This document shows positions 42,123 through 50,333 of a stretch of DNA of 55,686 bases, in pieces. Numbering within the stretch: position 1 is the first letter of the stretch; the number at the start of each line of letters is the position of its first letter. Source of the DNA: Oscillospiraceae bacterium (lineage in GTDB: Bacteria > Bacillota > Clostridia > Oscillospirales > Ruminococcaceae); contig JAJQIG010000054.1 of NCBI GenBank assembly GCA_021199335.1, positions 1 to 55,686 on the forward strand, given 5' to 3'. Position numbers and translations under genes: made by a program. The notes beneath the pieces were generated by a model. It did no database searches. It saw only the letters and a program-made list of their open reading frames with translations, and was not told the DNA's origin.

Positions 42123-42151
42123 ATTATAGCACATTTTTCAAAAAAAATCAA
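42123..42151 (-). promoter_or_regulatory. Promoter of plsC-ispH/S1
   Basis: TTGATT (42146-42151), 17 nt, perfect TATAAT (42123-42128). It implies a leader of about 210 nt that includes all of repeat copy B. Confidence 0.65.
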
Positions 42152-42213
42152 CCAAGGAAAGTGGCAAATTTAAAAAGAAAACATATAAAACCTTTTTAGT
42201 TTAATCGAATAAT

Positions 42214-42242
42214 TTGACAAAATATTAATTCTATGGTAGTAT
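42214..42242 (+). promoter_or_regulatory. Promoter of the 130-aa membrane protein gene
   Basis: Perfect TTGACA (42214-42219), 17 nt, TAGTAT (42237-42242), about 53 nt before the start codon. Confidence 0.55.
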
Positions 42243-42294
42243 TAAAGCCTAAGTAACAAGGCGTTTTTTAACATATTAAACGGGGGAATTTAAA

Positions 42295-42687
42295 ATGAAG
42301 GAAACACTTAAAGTAACCTCTGCTTTATGCGGAATTTTGGCAATAATATCCCTTATCACAGGAATAAGGGTCATAACGGGCAATGGTCTTTTTATCGGCA
42401 TTGCATTTTTCTCAATGACAAGAAGCGGAACGGTTATGGGATTTTTTGGAAATATTATCAGCATGGCTCTAACCGTTATTGGCTTCGGGACAATGGCATA
42501 TTGCGGCTTTGCGATAAAAAAGAACCCCACTTTCCGCAAGAAGGCATTCATATGGGGTCTTATTATGTCGGCGATATGCATTCTGTCGCTCATAGTGAGC
42601 ATTTTCGGAAAAAGCTTCAACTTCGGAGATATAATCCTCCTTGCGCTCCCACTCGTTTATACATATGCAATATTCAGGAGCGTGTAA
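42295..42687 (+). CDS. Small polytopic membrane protein
   Basis: A 130-aa hydrophobic protein with about four helices (roughly 8-28, 45-72, 82-103, 110-127), separated by short basic loops such as AIKKNPTFRKKAF. GGGGGAA lies before the ATG. It looks like a DUF4190-type small membrane protein but the match is not certain. Convergent with the DUF6472/phosphatase pair. Confidence 0.65.
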   Translation: MKETLKVTSALCGILAIISLITGIRVITGNGLFIGIAFFSMTRSGTVMGFFGNIISMALTVIGFGTMAYCGFAIKKNPTFRKKAFIWGLIMSAICILSLIVSIFGKSFNFGDIILLALPLVYTYAIFRSV

Positions 42688-42712
42688 CCGTTACCAATGC
42701 TCACGCGCCCAT

Positions 42713-42901
42713 TCACATTTGGTGCTTAACAACTCCGTACTCATCATCAAGGCGATAGTATGAACAGTAATTATTTGTCCCCGTAAGGAATCTGTTCATA
42801 TCGTCCTCATCAAGGGAAACAAGGCAGGTATAGCAGTCATAGTCCTCGTCATAAACGTAATTTACGCAGGTTTCGCAGTTTGTTGTTTTTTTATCGGACA
42901 T
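42713..42901 (-). CDS. Small Cys-rich protein, DUF6472-like
   Basis: A 62-aa protein with CETCVNYVYDEDYDCYTC and a distal CSYYR, a four- or five-cysteine pattern that suggests a small metal-binding fold. The ATG at 42901 has GGAGGG before it and overlaps the end of the phosphatase gene. The DUF6472 label is from memory of the pattern. Confidence 0.7.
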   Translation of the reverse strand: MSDKKTTNCETCVNYVYDEDYDCYTCLVSLDEDDMNRFLTGTNNYCSYYRLDDEYGVVKHQM

Positions 42902-43352
42902 CGAGTTCTCCCTCCAGTTTTTCAAGCAGCGCACCGCAGCCTGTCATAATATCATCATAGGTTTTGTCGAAGTCCCCTGTGTACCAGGGATCGGCAACAT
43001 CACGGTCAATTCCGGCAAAGGACAGCAACTTATAAATCTTGTCCGAACCTCCTGTAATCGCTCGCATATTCCGTATATTTGCGGAATCCATTCCAACAAG
43101 GTAGTCATACCTATCATAATCGGATTTAGTAAGTCTTACCGCAGTTTTGCCCTCGGGGGATATTCCGTGTTCAAGGAGCTTTTGCCTTGTTCCTCTGTGC
43201 ACGGGATTGCCGATTTCCTCGGTGCTTGTTGCAGCTGAGGCTGCTTTTATCACGTCCTCAAGTCCGTGATTTTTCACCATGCTTCGGAACACGAACTCTG
43301 CCATAGGCGAGCGGCAGATATTGCCGTGGCAAACGAACATTACTCTAATCAT
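42891..43352 (-). CDS. Low-molecular-weight protein tyrosine phosphatase
   Basis: A 153-aa cytosolic phosphatase. The P-loop VCHGNICRSP (CX5R, Cys near 8) is at the N-terminus, and the general acid is in VADPWYTGDF near 122. Full family length. Coupled by an 11-nt overlap to the DUF6472-like gene. Confidence 0.93.
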   Translation of the reverse strand: MIRVMFVCHGNICRSPMAEFVFRSMVKNHGLEDVIKAASAATSTEEIGNPVHRGTRQKLLEHGISPEGKTAVRLTKSDYDRYDYLVGMDSANIRNMRAITGGSDKIYKLLSFAGIDRDVADPWYTGDFDKTYDDIMTGCGALLEKLEGELDVR

Positions 43353-43549
43353 ATTTCAAGCGCCTCCATGAATTTGCGGGATATTGCGGGGTATGATTAC
43401 ATGATTATTTTATCATAAAAACGGTGTGGGTGCAAGAGTTTTTTGAAATAGACCGCAATGGGTTTAAATAAACTGTATCCCATTAACGTAATCACATCAA
43501 TCATACGGAGCAATAGCTGTCCATATACAATATTTCCCGCCCATAAGAA

Positions 43550-43580
43550 ACGGCTGCGCACAGGTTATATACGCAGCCGT
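43550..43580 (-). terminator. Hairpin after the second binding-protein gene
   Basis: A perfect 9-bp stem (43550-43558 with 43572-43580) about 24 nt past the stop, followed on the minus strand by TTTCTT. Confidence 0.6.
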
Positions 43581-43603
43581 TATTATTTCATTAAGCCCTT
43601 TTA

Positions 43604-44986
43604 TCAGCCGTTGTAAGCAGCAATTTCTTCATCAACAATGCTGCTGTAGGTTTCGCGGGTCTGTACCCAGCTTTCGGAAAGCTCGTTAGCGATGCCCTCA
43701 TAAAGGATAGACATAACCTCATCTCCCATATAAGTGCTGAGGCCATAGCCATAGTCATAAGCCTGTGTGAACTTATCGGAATCATAAAAGTCCATAGCGA
43801 TATCGTACATCTCGGATGTCCAGCCCTGGTTATTCTCAAGGTACTTCTGCTTTGTAGCCTCGGTATACTTTTCATCATAGTTAACAAGTCTATTGCAGTC
43901 ATACCATGCCTTAACAACGTCGCCATTATCGGAGCCCTTTACCCACATATAAGCAAATACCTTATTTGAAACATAGTAGGTATCCGATTCGGGATCCTTG
44001 GGGAAAGGCACTATCTGTATAGTTGCATCGGGCATTGATTCTGCGGCAGCGTTATATGCCCATGTACCCATAGAATAGAAAAGGAGATCGTTGGTTGTAA
44101 ATGCGGATTCTCCGCCAATCCAGCCCCTCTTGATAAGGTTGCTCTTGAAAATATCCTCAAGAACGCTCTGGGCACGTTCAATCTTGGCGCTGTTCATATT
44201 ATTATAGAACTTTTCGCCGTCATATGTTACCATAGTGTCGCCTGAAGTGTAAACAAAAGCGTTTGCCCACCAGCCGCCGATGCCGTAGCAATCAGGGTTA
44301 TTCTCAACATAGGTTTTCATCATATCGACAAAGGCATCCCAATCCCATTCGCCTGCTTCATAAAGCTCCCAAGGATCTTCAAGGCCCTGTTCCTCAACCA
44401 TTTCAACGTTATACATAAGAATCTGAGTATCGTTAAAGGAGTAACCAAGGGGAGCGATATAATGCTCGCCGTTCCACATAAACTGGTCTGCGACATCCTT
44501 AACATTCGCCCACATTGGGTCTTCCCAATCAACAAGGGAATCGATAGGCTGATACTGTCCCTTAGAAATATCATAAGGGAACGAACGCCATTCATAAACA
44601 AAAATATCGGGTGACTGTCCGCCGAGGATAGCGGTTGCAAGGTCGTCAAAACGTTTATCGGAGGTTGTGGGGATATATTCAATCGAAGCTCCGTATGTAT
44701 CTTCAAAAAGCGCAAGCTCAGCCGAACGCTCGGGAGAATCATTCGTAGGATTAAGGTCATAAATACCCATCCATTTAAGGGTTTTTCCGCTTATGTCGAC
44801 ATCCGTGGAAAGCTCGCCTTCATCGACAGAAACCTCGATATTATCACCGGTCCACTCGGTTTTTTCGGTAGTGGTAATATCCTCCGTAGTTTCGGCAGTT
44901 TCACTGTCCGAGCCTCCGCAAGCCGTAAGAGCGGCGGTCATAGCAAGTGCCATCAGCGCAGCGGCAATTTTCTTAAAATTCTTCAA
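43604..44986 (-). CDS. Orphan extracellular solute-binding lipoprotein (sugar type)
   Basis: A 460-aa family-1 solute-binding lipoprotein. The signal ends at lipobox LTAC, followed by a Thr/Glu-rich linker and a domain with AELALFEDTYGASIEYIPTT and GQSPDIFVYEWRSFPYDI. The TTG start at 44986 has GGAGGAA 7 nt upstream and gives a normal lipoprotein signal; the longer in-frame reading does not. No permease or ATPase is adjacent. Promoter and downstream operator resemble those of the other orphan binding protein. Confidence 0.87.
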   Translation of the reverse strand: MKNFKKIAAALMALAMTAALTACGGSDSETAETTEDITTTEKTEWTGDNIEVSVDEGELSTDVDISGKTLKWMGIYDLNPTNDSPERSAELALFEDTYGASIEYIPTTSDKRFDDLATAILGGQSPDIFVYEWRSFPYDISKGQYQPIDSLVDWEDPMWANVKDVADQFMWNGEHYIAPLGYSFNDTQILMYNVEMVEEQGLEDPWELYEAGEWDWDAFVDMMKTYVENNPDCYGIGGWWANAFVYTSGDTMVTYDGEKFYNNMNSAKIERAQSVLEDIFKSNLIKRGWIGGESAFTTNDLLFYSMGTWAYNAAAESMPDATIQIVPFPKDPESDTYYVSNKVFAYMWVKGSDNGDVVKAWYDCNRLVNYDEKYTEATKQKYLENNQGWTSEMYDIAMDFYDSDKFTQAYDYGYGLSTYMGDEVMSILYEGIANELSESWVQTRETYSSIVDEEIAAYNG

Positions 44987-45117
44987 AATTTTATTCCTCC
45001 AGTCAAAAATACAGGTTAACAAGCAGCAGCACATTACAAGGTCGCTCGATTTCGGGCGCAGATACCCGCACCCCGAAAAAAGCGCATTTATTCGGCTTCC
45101 GCTTGTTTTATCATTTG

Positions 45118-45131
45118 TGTAAACGTTTGCA
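45118..45131. promoter_or_regulatory. cre / LacI-family operator-like site before the second binding-protein gene
   Basis: TGTAAACGTTTGCA matches the cre consensus at 13 of 14 positions and is centred on AAACGTTT. It lies about 25-38 nt downstream of the predicted transcript start, as for 34971-34984. Confidence 0.65.
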
Positions 45132-45162
45132 AAAATACAAACCATCCATACTGTTACAGCTT

Positions 45163-45191
45163 ATTATAGCACAATGACATAAATCTGTCAA
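45163..45191 (-). promoter_or_regulatory. Consensus promoter of the second binding-protein gene
   Basis: Perfect TTGACA (45186-45191), 17 nt, perfect TATAAT (45163-45168). Such a strong promoter needs control, fitting the operator just downstream. Confidence 0.75.
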
Positions 45192-45349
45192 TAGAGTTAA
45201 AAGTTAATTATGCACATTCAACAGTAAAAATATGTTTTATTTGTACAAAAAAAGAAATAATTTTTTTCAAAAAAGCTGCGTTAAAACTCTGTTCAAACAG
45301 CAAAATATATGTTATAATATTTCAAAGCACCATTGAAAAGAGGTATTGA

Positions 45350-45787
45350 ATGAAAGTAGAAATTTTTACCGACGGAGCCTGTTCCGGAAACCCGGGCCCG
45401 GGCGGTTACGGCGTTGTACTTCGCTACGGGGAGCACATAGAGGAGCTTTCAGGCGGAGCAAAACACACAACCAACAACCGCATGGAGCTTTCAGGGGCAA
45501 TTGCAGGCCTTTCCGCACTCAAATTTCCCTGCGACGTCATTCTCACCACAGACAGCAGGTACGTTGTTGACGGAATAACCAAAGGCTGGGCGGCATCGTG
45601 GAGAAAAAACGGCTGGGTTAAATCGGACAAAAAGCCTGCGCTTAACCCCGATTTATGGGAAAAGCTGCTTGAACTTACCGAAACCCACAACGTCAAATTT
45701 GTTTGGGTCAAGGGCCATGCGGGTCACCCCGAAAACGAACGCTGCGACGCTCTCGCTGTAATGGAGCGCGACAAGGCGGCAATCTGA
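45350..45787 (+). CDS. rnhA: Ribonuclease HI
   Basis: A 145-aa enzyme cutting RNA in RNA-DNA hybrids. Catalytic acids Asp8 ([16 protein letters not shown]), Glu46 (NNRMEL), Asp68 (TTDSRYV) and the C-terminal Asp in NERCDALA are all present, as is the basic handle region. Bacterial type I length. A TATAAT at 45313-45318 is a likely -10. Followed after 43 nt by the CPBP gene. Confidence 0.95.
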   Translation: MKVEIFTDGACSGNPGPGGYGVVLRYGEHIEELSGGAKHTTNNRMELSGAIAGLSALKFPCDVILTTDSRYVVDGITKGWAASWRKNGWVKSDKKPALNPDLWEKLLELTETHNVKFVWVKGHAGHPENERCDALAVMERDKAAI

Positions 45788-45830
45788 CACGAAAAACCTG
45801 ATCAACCACTTAATTTTATAGGAGCGTTTT

Positions 45831-46919
45831 ATGGAACAATTAACCAACAGCATTGCTTCCTCCAACGAGGTTTCGGTTAAACCCGACAAGGAGGAGAAGA
45901 AATCTATCCGAAGAAAATATCTCAAGGTAGGATTTGTCATTATCTTTAATATGGCTATGTTCAACATTATCTCCATGGTAATTATATACCTCATCGGCGG
46001 AATTTACGGAGGAGATCTTTCCTCCTTCTCGGCAATAACCAAAGGCACGGCAAAATTGCTCTCAAACAGTGATATTTCCGTCATTATGTCCTGCCTTATC
46101 CCCATTATAAGCGAGTCGCTGTCGATTTTCCTCGGCTGCAAATTGTTGAAGCTCGACCTTCGCTCGCTTTTCAACCGTGACGGCTACACGGGGGGAACCG
46201 TATGCAAAGTAACCACGATAGGTCTTGGCATTCAGACAGCCGCCTCCCTTGTTGCGCAGATTATCGCAATGATTCTCGCAAAATTCGGACTTGAATCCTC
46301 CACTGCCGATCTATCCGTCGGAAACAGCTCCGCATGGTCGGTTATCCCGTTGTATTTATATGCCTGCCTGCTCGGACCTCTGCTCGAGGAACTGCTTTAC
46401 CGCGGAGTTCTTCTTCAGGGGCTTAGGAAATATAACGAACGCTTTGCAATAGTTATTTCCGCACTGATTTTCGGACTTATGCATCAGAATTATCAACAAT
46501 TTATTTTCGCTTTTTCGCTCGGACTTATCCTCGGGGCAATCACGCTTAAATCGGAGTCGATAATTCCATCGCTCGTAACTCATATTATCGCAAACACAAC
46601 CGGCGTTTTAATCGACCTTGCTATGCAATGCGCCGATTACGAAGCATATGAAAAGGTTGCAACGGGCAGTCTTGATTTTACATCATCAAGCATTGGCTTC
46701 GCTGTAACGCTGGCATTAAATGCGCTGTTCCGATACGGTTTCTTAATTTTGGGCGGAATATTCCTCATAATCGCCCTTGTAAAAAAGGGAAATGTGCGAA
46801 AGCCCACTCCCGCAGGAAAGAGCCGCGGATGGCCTATACTTGCGCAAAGCTGGATATGGTATATCATTTTTATCGGATATATTTATCTTGCGTTTATAGA
46901 ACCTATTCATAAAATTTAA
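45831..46919 (+). CDS. CPBP-family intramembrane metalloprotease
   Basis: A 362-aa polytopic membrane protein with about eight helices. The Abi/CPBP motifs are present: EELLYRGVLLQGLRKY (EExxxR) near 185 and FGLMHQNYQQFIFAFSLGLILG (second His motif) near 220. The substrate is unknown; such proteins are linked to CAAX-type processing or bacteriocin immunity. No bacteriocin gene is visible nearby. Confidence 0.88.
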   Translation: MEQLTNSIASSNEVSVKPDKEEKKSIRRKYLKVGFVIIFNMAMFNIISMVIIYLIGGIYGGDLSSFSAITKGTAKLLSNSDISVIMSCLIPIISESLSIFLGCKLLKLDLRSLFNRDGYTGGTVCKVTTIGLGIQTAASLVAQIIAMILAKFGLESSTADLSVGNSSAWSVIPLYLYACLLGPLLEELLYRGVLLQGLRKYNERFAIVISALIFGLMHQNYQQFIFAFSLGLILGAITLKSESIIPSLVTHIIANTTGVLIDLAMQCADYEAYEKVATGSLDFTSSSIGFAVTLALNALFRYGFLILGGIFLIIALVKKGNVRKPTPAGKSRGWPILAQSWIWYIIFIGYIYLAFIEPIHKI

Positions 46920-46928
46920 GACAAAAAT

Positions 46929-46978
46929 ACGGAGAACAAGGCTGCGGATAGTTACCGCTCCTGTGTTCTCCGTTTTTA
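46929..46978. terminator. Bidirectional terminator between CPBP and pyk genes
   Basis: A 10-bp perfect stem (46929-46938 with 46964-46973) with TTTTTAAT on one side and ATTTTTGT on the reverse. It serves two convergent genes. Confidence 0.75.
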
Positions 46979-46998
46979 ATATGTTTATGCGATTAATT

Positions 46999-47076
46999 GT
47001 TTCAATCCACGCTCGGCAATTTCACGGAGTTCGGCATACGCTTGAAGTTGGGGACTTCTTTCTAATTTATGTTAAA
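46999..47076 (-). repeat. Dispersed repeat, copy C (78 bp)
   Basis: Same ends as copies A and B, with the ATTTCACGGAG segment of B. Its TTTAAC end supplies the pyk stop codon (47072-47074), so the element abuts the coding sequence exactly. Confidence 0.75.
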
Positions 47077-48490
47077 CCCTATCCACCTTAAGCATATTTG
47101 TGTTGCCCGCAACGCCGAGAGGGATTCCCGCAGTGATAACGACAATATCGTCCTTTTCCACAAGATTGTGGCTTTTCGCAGCTTCAATCGCTGCGGCAAA
47201 AAGCTCATCAGTGCTTTCCTTCTCATCGATAAATACGGGAGCAACGCCCCAACTGAGGCTCATCTGACGAAGCACGGTTTCATCGGGAGTACAGCCGACA
47301 ATCATACACGATGGACGGAACTTGGAAAGATTTTTTGCGGTAAGACCCGATTTTGTTACGGTAATTACAGCCTTTGCTCCCAAATCATGCGCAGTTGTAA
47401 CAGCCGCATGGGAGATAGCGTTTGTAAGATTCTTATCCTTTAAAATAGGCCTTTTTGTAAGTCTTGAAATATAATTGATATCCTTTTCGGTCGTTTCGGC
47501 AATAAGCGCCATAGTTTTTACTGCCTCAACGGGGTGGGCCCCTGCGGCGGTTTCTCCCGAAAGCATGATTGCGGAAGTACCGTCATAAATGGCATTTGCC
47601 ACATCGGTGATTTCCGCACGGGTCGGACGGGGGGTTGTTATCATGGATTCGAGCATTTGCGTTGCGGTTATAACCTGTTTTCCCGCCATATATCCCTTTG
47701 CGATAATATCCTTTTGGATTGCGGGAATTTGTTCAAACGGAATTTCAACGCCCATATCCCCTCTCGCAACCATAATTCCGTCCGATGCTTCAATAATTTC
47801 GTCAATGTTATTTACGCCGTCCATATTTTCTATTTTTGCGATAATCCTCGGAGTAGTCCAGCCGAGGCTTTTAGTGAACTTCCTGAGGTAATTTATATCC
47901 GCCGATGAACGGACAAAGGATGCGGCGATAAAGTCATATCCCATTTTTGCGCCGAATTCAAGATCGCTCATATCACGCTCCGAAAGATAAGGCATTGAAA
48001 GCTCAACTCCGGGAACGTTTATACCCTTATTGTTTGAAACAATTCCCCCGTTTATAATGCGGCAGACAATATCGGTATCGGTAATTTTTTCAGCCTTAAG
48101 CTCAATTACGCCATCATTTATAAGTATAGCTGTTCCCACCGTTACGTCATGGGGAAGCCCCTTGAAGCTTATAAACGCCTTTTCTGCGGTGCATTCACAC
48201 GGTTCGGTTGTGAGGGTGAAAAGATCGCCCGATTTTATTTCAACGGGCTTATCGTCAACAAATCTTCCAAGGCGAATTTCAGGACCCTTTGTATCAAGCA
48301 TAGTTGCAACGGGAAGTCCAAGCTCATTTCGCAGACGAACAACCTGCTCGAACCGTTTTTTGTGCATTTCATAATCTCCGTGCGAAAAGTTAAATCGCGC
48401 GACATTCATACCTGCAAGCATTATGTTCCGCATAATGTCGTCATCATCGGTAGCAGGGCCGATGGTACATACAATTTTAGTCTTTCTCAT
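47072..48490 (-). CDS. pyk: Pyruvate kinase
   Basis: A 472-aa glycolytic enzyme making pyruvate and ATP. Motifs: KIVCTIGPATDD at the start, MNVARFNFSHGDYE, MLDTKGPEIRLG, the catalytic IIAKIENMDGVNNIDEI, VARGDMGVEIP near 270 and MLSGETAAGAHPVEAV. It lacks the extra C-terminal PEP-utiliser-like domain of some Firmicutes. The ATG at 48490 has CGGAGG before it. The stop lies within repeat copy C. Confidence 0.97.
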   Translation of the reverse strand: MRKTKIVCTIGPATDDDDIMRNIMLAGMNVARFNFSHGDYEMHKKRFEQVVRLRNELGLPVATMLDTKGPEIRLGRFVDDKPVEIKSGDLFTLTTEPCECTAEKAFISFKGLPHDVTVGTAILINDGVIELKAEKITDTDIVCRIINGGIVSNNKGINVPGVELSMPYLSERDMSDLEFGAKMGYDFIAASFVRSSADINYLRKFTKSLGWTTPRIIAKIENMDGVNNIDEIIEASDGIMVARGDMGVEIPFEQIPAIQKDIIAKGYMAGKQVITATQMLESMITTPRPTRAEITDVANAIYDGTSAIMLSGETAAGAHPVEAVKTMALIAETTEKDINYISRLTKRPILKDKNLTNAISHAAVTTAHDLGAKAVITVTKSGLTAKNLSKFRPSCMIVGCTPDETVLRQMSLSWGVAPVFIDEKESTDELFAAAIEAAKSHNLVEKDDIVVITAGIPLGVAGNTNMLKVDRV

Positions 48491-48533
48491 CTTAAAAACC
48501 TCCGATAAATTCAAAAAGAATTATTCCACTGTA

Positions 48534-48562
48534 ATTTTACTCTATATTGCAGAAAAATGCAA
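48534..48562 (-). promoter_or_regulatory. Candidate promoter of pyk
   Basis: TTGCAT (48557-48562), 17 nt, TAAAAT (48534-48539), about 44 nt before the start. Confidence 0.5.
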
Positions 48563-48596
48563 GAGCCTATACAAATTTTTTACATAAGATTTTACT

Positions 48597-49412
48597 CTAC
48601 CCCATTCCGTAGGTTTGAACCACCTCAAGAAGCTCGCTCTCGTAAATATCCTTAGGAGTAACAATCAAGCCCTTATCCGAATCGATATCATATCCCGCAG
48701 AAGCATAGGCAAGCCACACAAGGTGCGCGCACTGCGTAGAGCCTTGCTTTTCTATGGAACGGTATTTCCTCGGAAGAAATCCGACTATAAGATTATACGG
48801 TCTGCCGACAAGATAATTTTCGGCGGCTTCGGCAATGCTTTTACGTTCCTCCGAGGAAGCATTTTTCAGTCGAAGAACCGTTACATTGGGATAATGCTCC
48901 CACTTATCAAGGGATTGAACGGATGAATTTCTCCCGATAACAACCGCCTCAACGGTCCTCCCTTCCTCGGCATTTATAACAATTGCGGCATGGCCGTTTC
49001 TCCAGCTGAAAACGTGGGATGAACGGGTTATAAGAATATCTCCGTCCTCAATATCCGCAAATTTAAGAAGCGGCTTCGGAACATATTCCTCGCTTGAAAC
49101 GGGCGAATTTCTCTTGCATATAAAATCAATCGGCGAATAATAAATCTGCTGATATTCTTCAAGCTCCGAAAGACTTGAAAGACTGTTTACAGCGGATTTA
49201 CCGAGCCCCGTTTGATTGAGAATAAACGCATAATCCTCATCATTAAGGCTATCCTTTTCCGCAATAAATGAAATATCCGACTTTTCCGACGATGGATATA
49301 TATGTGTAATTCCCTCAATATAAAATTTTGAAGCGAAATATAATGATATAACGCAATAGCACCATAAGACACTCAGAACGGTTTTTTTATTAAATTTAAG
49401 CATTTTAAGCAT
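48597..49412 (-). CDS. YiiX-like NlpC/P60-superfamily hydrolase, membrane-anchored
   Basis: A 271-aa protein with an N-terminal membrane anchor (about 13-30) and an extracytoplasmic domain. DGDILITRSSHVFSWRNGHAAIVI holds a candidate catalytic His. STQCAHLVWLAYASAGYDI near 225-243 holds a candidate catalytic Cys. This His-before-Cys order is that of the permuted papain-like YiiX/YebB group. Substrate unknown, possibly cell wall peptide or lipid. Divergent from the TetR gene. Confidence 0.75.
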   Translation of the reverse strand: MLKMLKFNKKTVLSVLWCYCVISLYFASKFYIEGITHIYPSSEKSDISFIAEKDSLNDEDYAFILNQTGLGKSAVNSLSSLSELEEYQQIYYSPIDFICKRNSPVSSEEYVPKPLLKFADIEDGDILITRSSHVFSWRNGHAAIVINAEEGRTVEAVVIGRNSSVQSLDKWEHYPNVTVLRLKNASSEERKSIAEAAENYLVGRPYNLIVGFLPRKYRSIEKQGSTQCAHLVWLAYASAGYDIDSDKGLIVTPKDIYESELLEVVQTYGMG

Positions 49413-49551
49413 TTTCCAAGATTGTAAGTTGCATTTATTTTACCCCGATATGTTCAGAAACATTCATATTGCATAAAAACCGTTAATCTGCGAAAATTAC
49501 TGCGGCTTTTAAAGGATAATTGTGTTAAAAAGATGAAAATTGAAATGGTTA

Positions 49552-49580
49552 TTGACAGACCTTTTTCAATATGATATAAT
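49552..49580 (+). promoter_or_regulatory. Consensus promoter of the TetR regulator / ABC exporter unit
   Basis: Perfect TTGACA (49552-49557), 17 nt, perfect TATAAT (49575-49580) with an extended TG at 49572-49573. Confidence 0.8.
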
Positions 49581-49581
49581 G

Positions 49582-49605
49582 TTCGCTGAACGATTGTTAA
49601 GCGAA
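49582..49605. promoter_or_regulatory. TetR-type operator
   Basis: A 24-bp near-palindrome with arms TTCGCTGAAC and GTTAAGCGAA (one mismatch) sits 1 bp downstream of the -10 box and ends 1 bp before the first possible start codon. It would block transcription when bound, so autorepression is likely. Confidence 0.7.
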
Positions 49606-49606
49606 A

Positions 49607-50251
49607 ATGAAAGGAATGAACCTAAGCAAAATGTCCAAAAATCCCGCAAATCTTCGCCGGGAACAGGCTGAAGCCACAAGACGCAGGCTTATCGAAACAG
49701 GCAAAAGGGCATTCTCCGAAAACGGGTACCATGAAACATCCGTAAGGGTTTTAAGCAGGGAGCTTGATATTTCGGAAAGCCTGCTTTATCATCACTTCCC
49801 CGCAGGGAAAAAGGAGCTTTTCTTTGAAATTTTAAAGGAGGAGCTTTCGGTTATTTATGCCAAGCTTGATGAATTTGAAAAAGCGGGCTTTGGGAATCTT
49901 ACTCTTGAAGAAATTCTTGACAGCGCCTTTGCGCTTCTCTGCGACACTGTTTCCAAGCATATAGACACCATACGCATTATCCTCATGGAGCGGGAGGTAA
50001 GGGAATTTGTATCGAAACAGGATATGAGCAGCTTTTTATGCCGTTTCAGCTGCTGGTTTGAAAAACTTATTAACCGAAGCGTCAAAATCGGGGAAATCAG
50101 GAATATTGACTGCGCGGCGGCGGCTTTTACGCTTAAATCGGTATTTCTTAACTATATCTTTATTAATGCTCTCGGCATTGAACCGGAATTTATGATTGAT
50201 TCGGAAAAATGCAGGAGAATTATTTCCTACCATGTAGGTTTGTGGAAATGA
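49607..50251 (+). CDS. TetR/AcrR-family transcriptional regulator
   Basis: A 214-aa repressor. N-terminal HTH (about 18-65): RRRLIETGKRAFSENGYHETSVRVLSRELDISESLLYHHFPAGKKELFFEIL. The ligand-binding C-terminal half is all-helical. The ATG at 49607 follows the operator directly and has no clear ribosome binding site; ATGs at 49616 or 49631 are alternatives. The downstream ABC exporter gene is its probable target. Confidence 0.92.
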   Translation: MKGMNLSKMSKNPANLRREQAEATRRRLIETGKRAFSENGYHETSVRVLSRELDISESLLYHHFPAGKKELFFEILKEELSVIYAKLDEFEKAGFGNLTLEEILDSAFALLCDTVSKHIDTIRIILMEREVREFVSKQDMSSFLCRFSCWFEKLINRSVKIGEIRNIDCAAAAFTLKSVFLNYIFINALGIEPEFMIDSEKCRRIISYHVGLWK

Positions 50252-50333
50252 TTTTCGATAAGGGTTAATACGGCTGTGTTCAAAAATGGACATTTTGCCG
50301 ACGCTATACAGAATTGAAAGGAAGAATTTATTA

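Noticed and set aside
36697-47076. CRISPR array, because repeat ends resemble type I-C repeats (GTTTCAATCCACGC)
   Set aside because: The copies are kilobases apart, not tandem, have no uniform spacers, and no cas gene is present.
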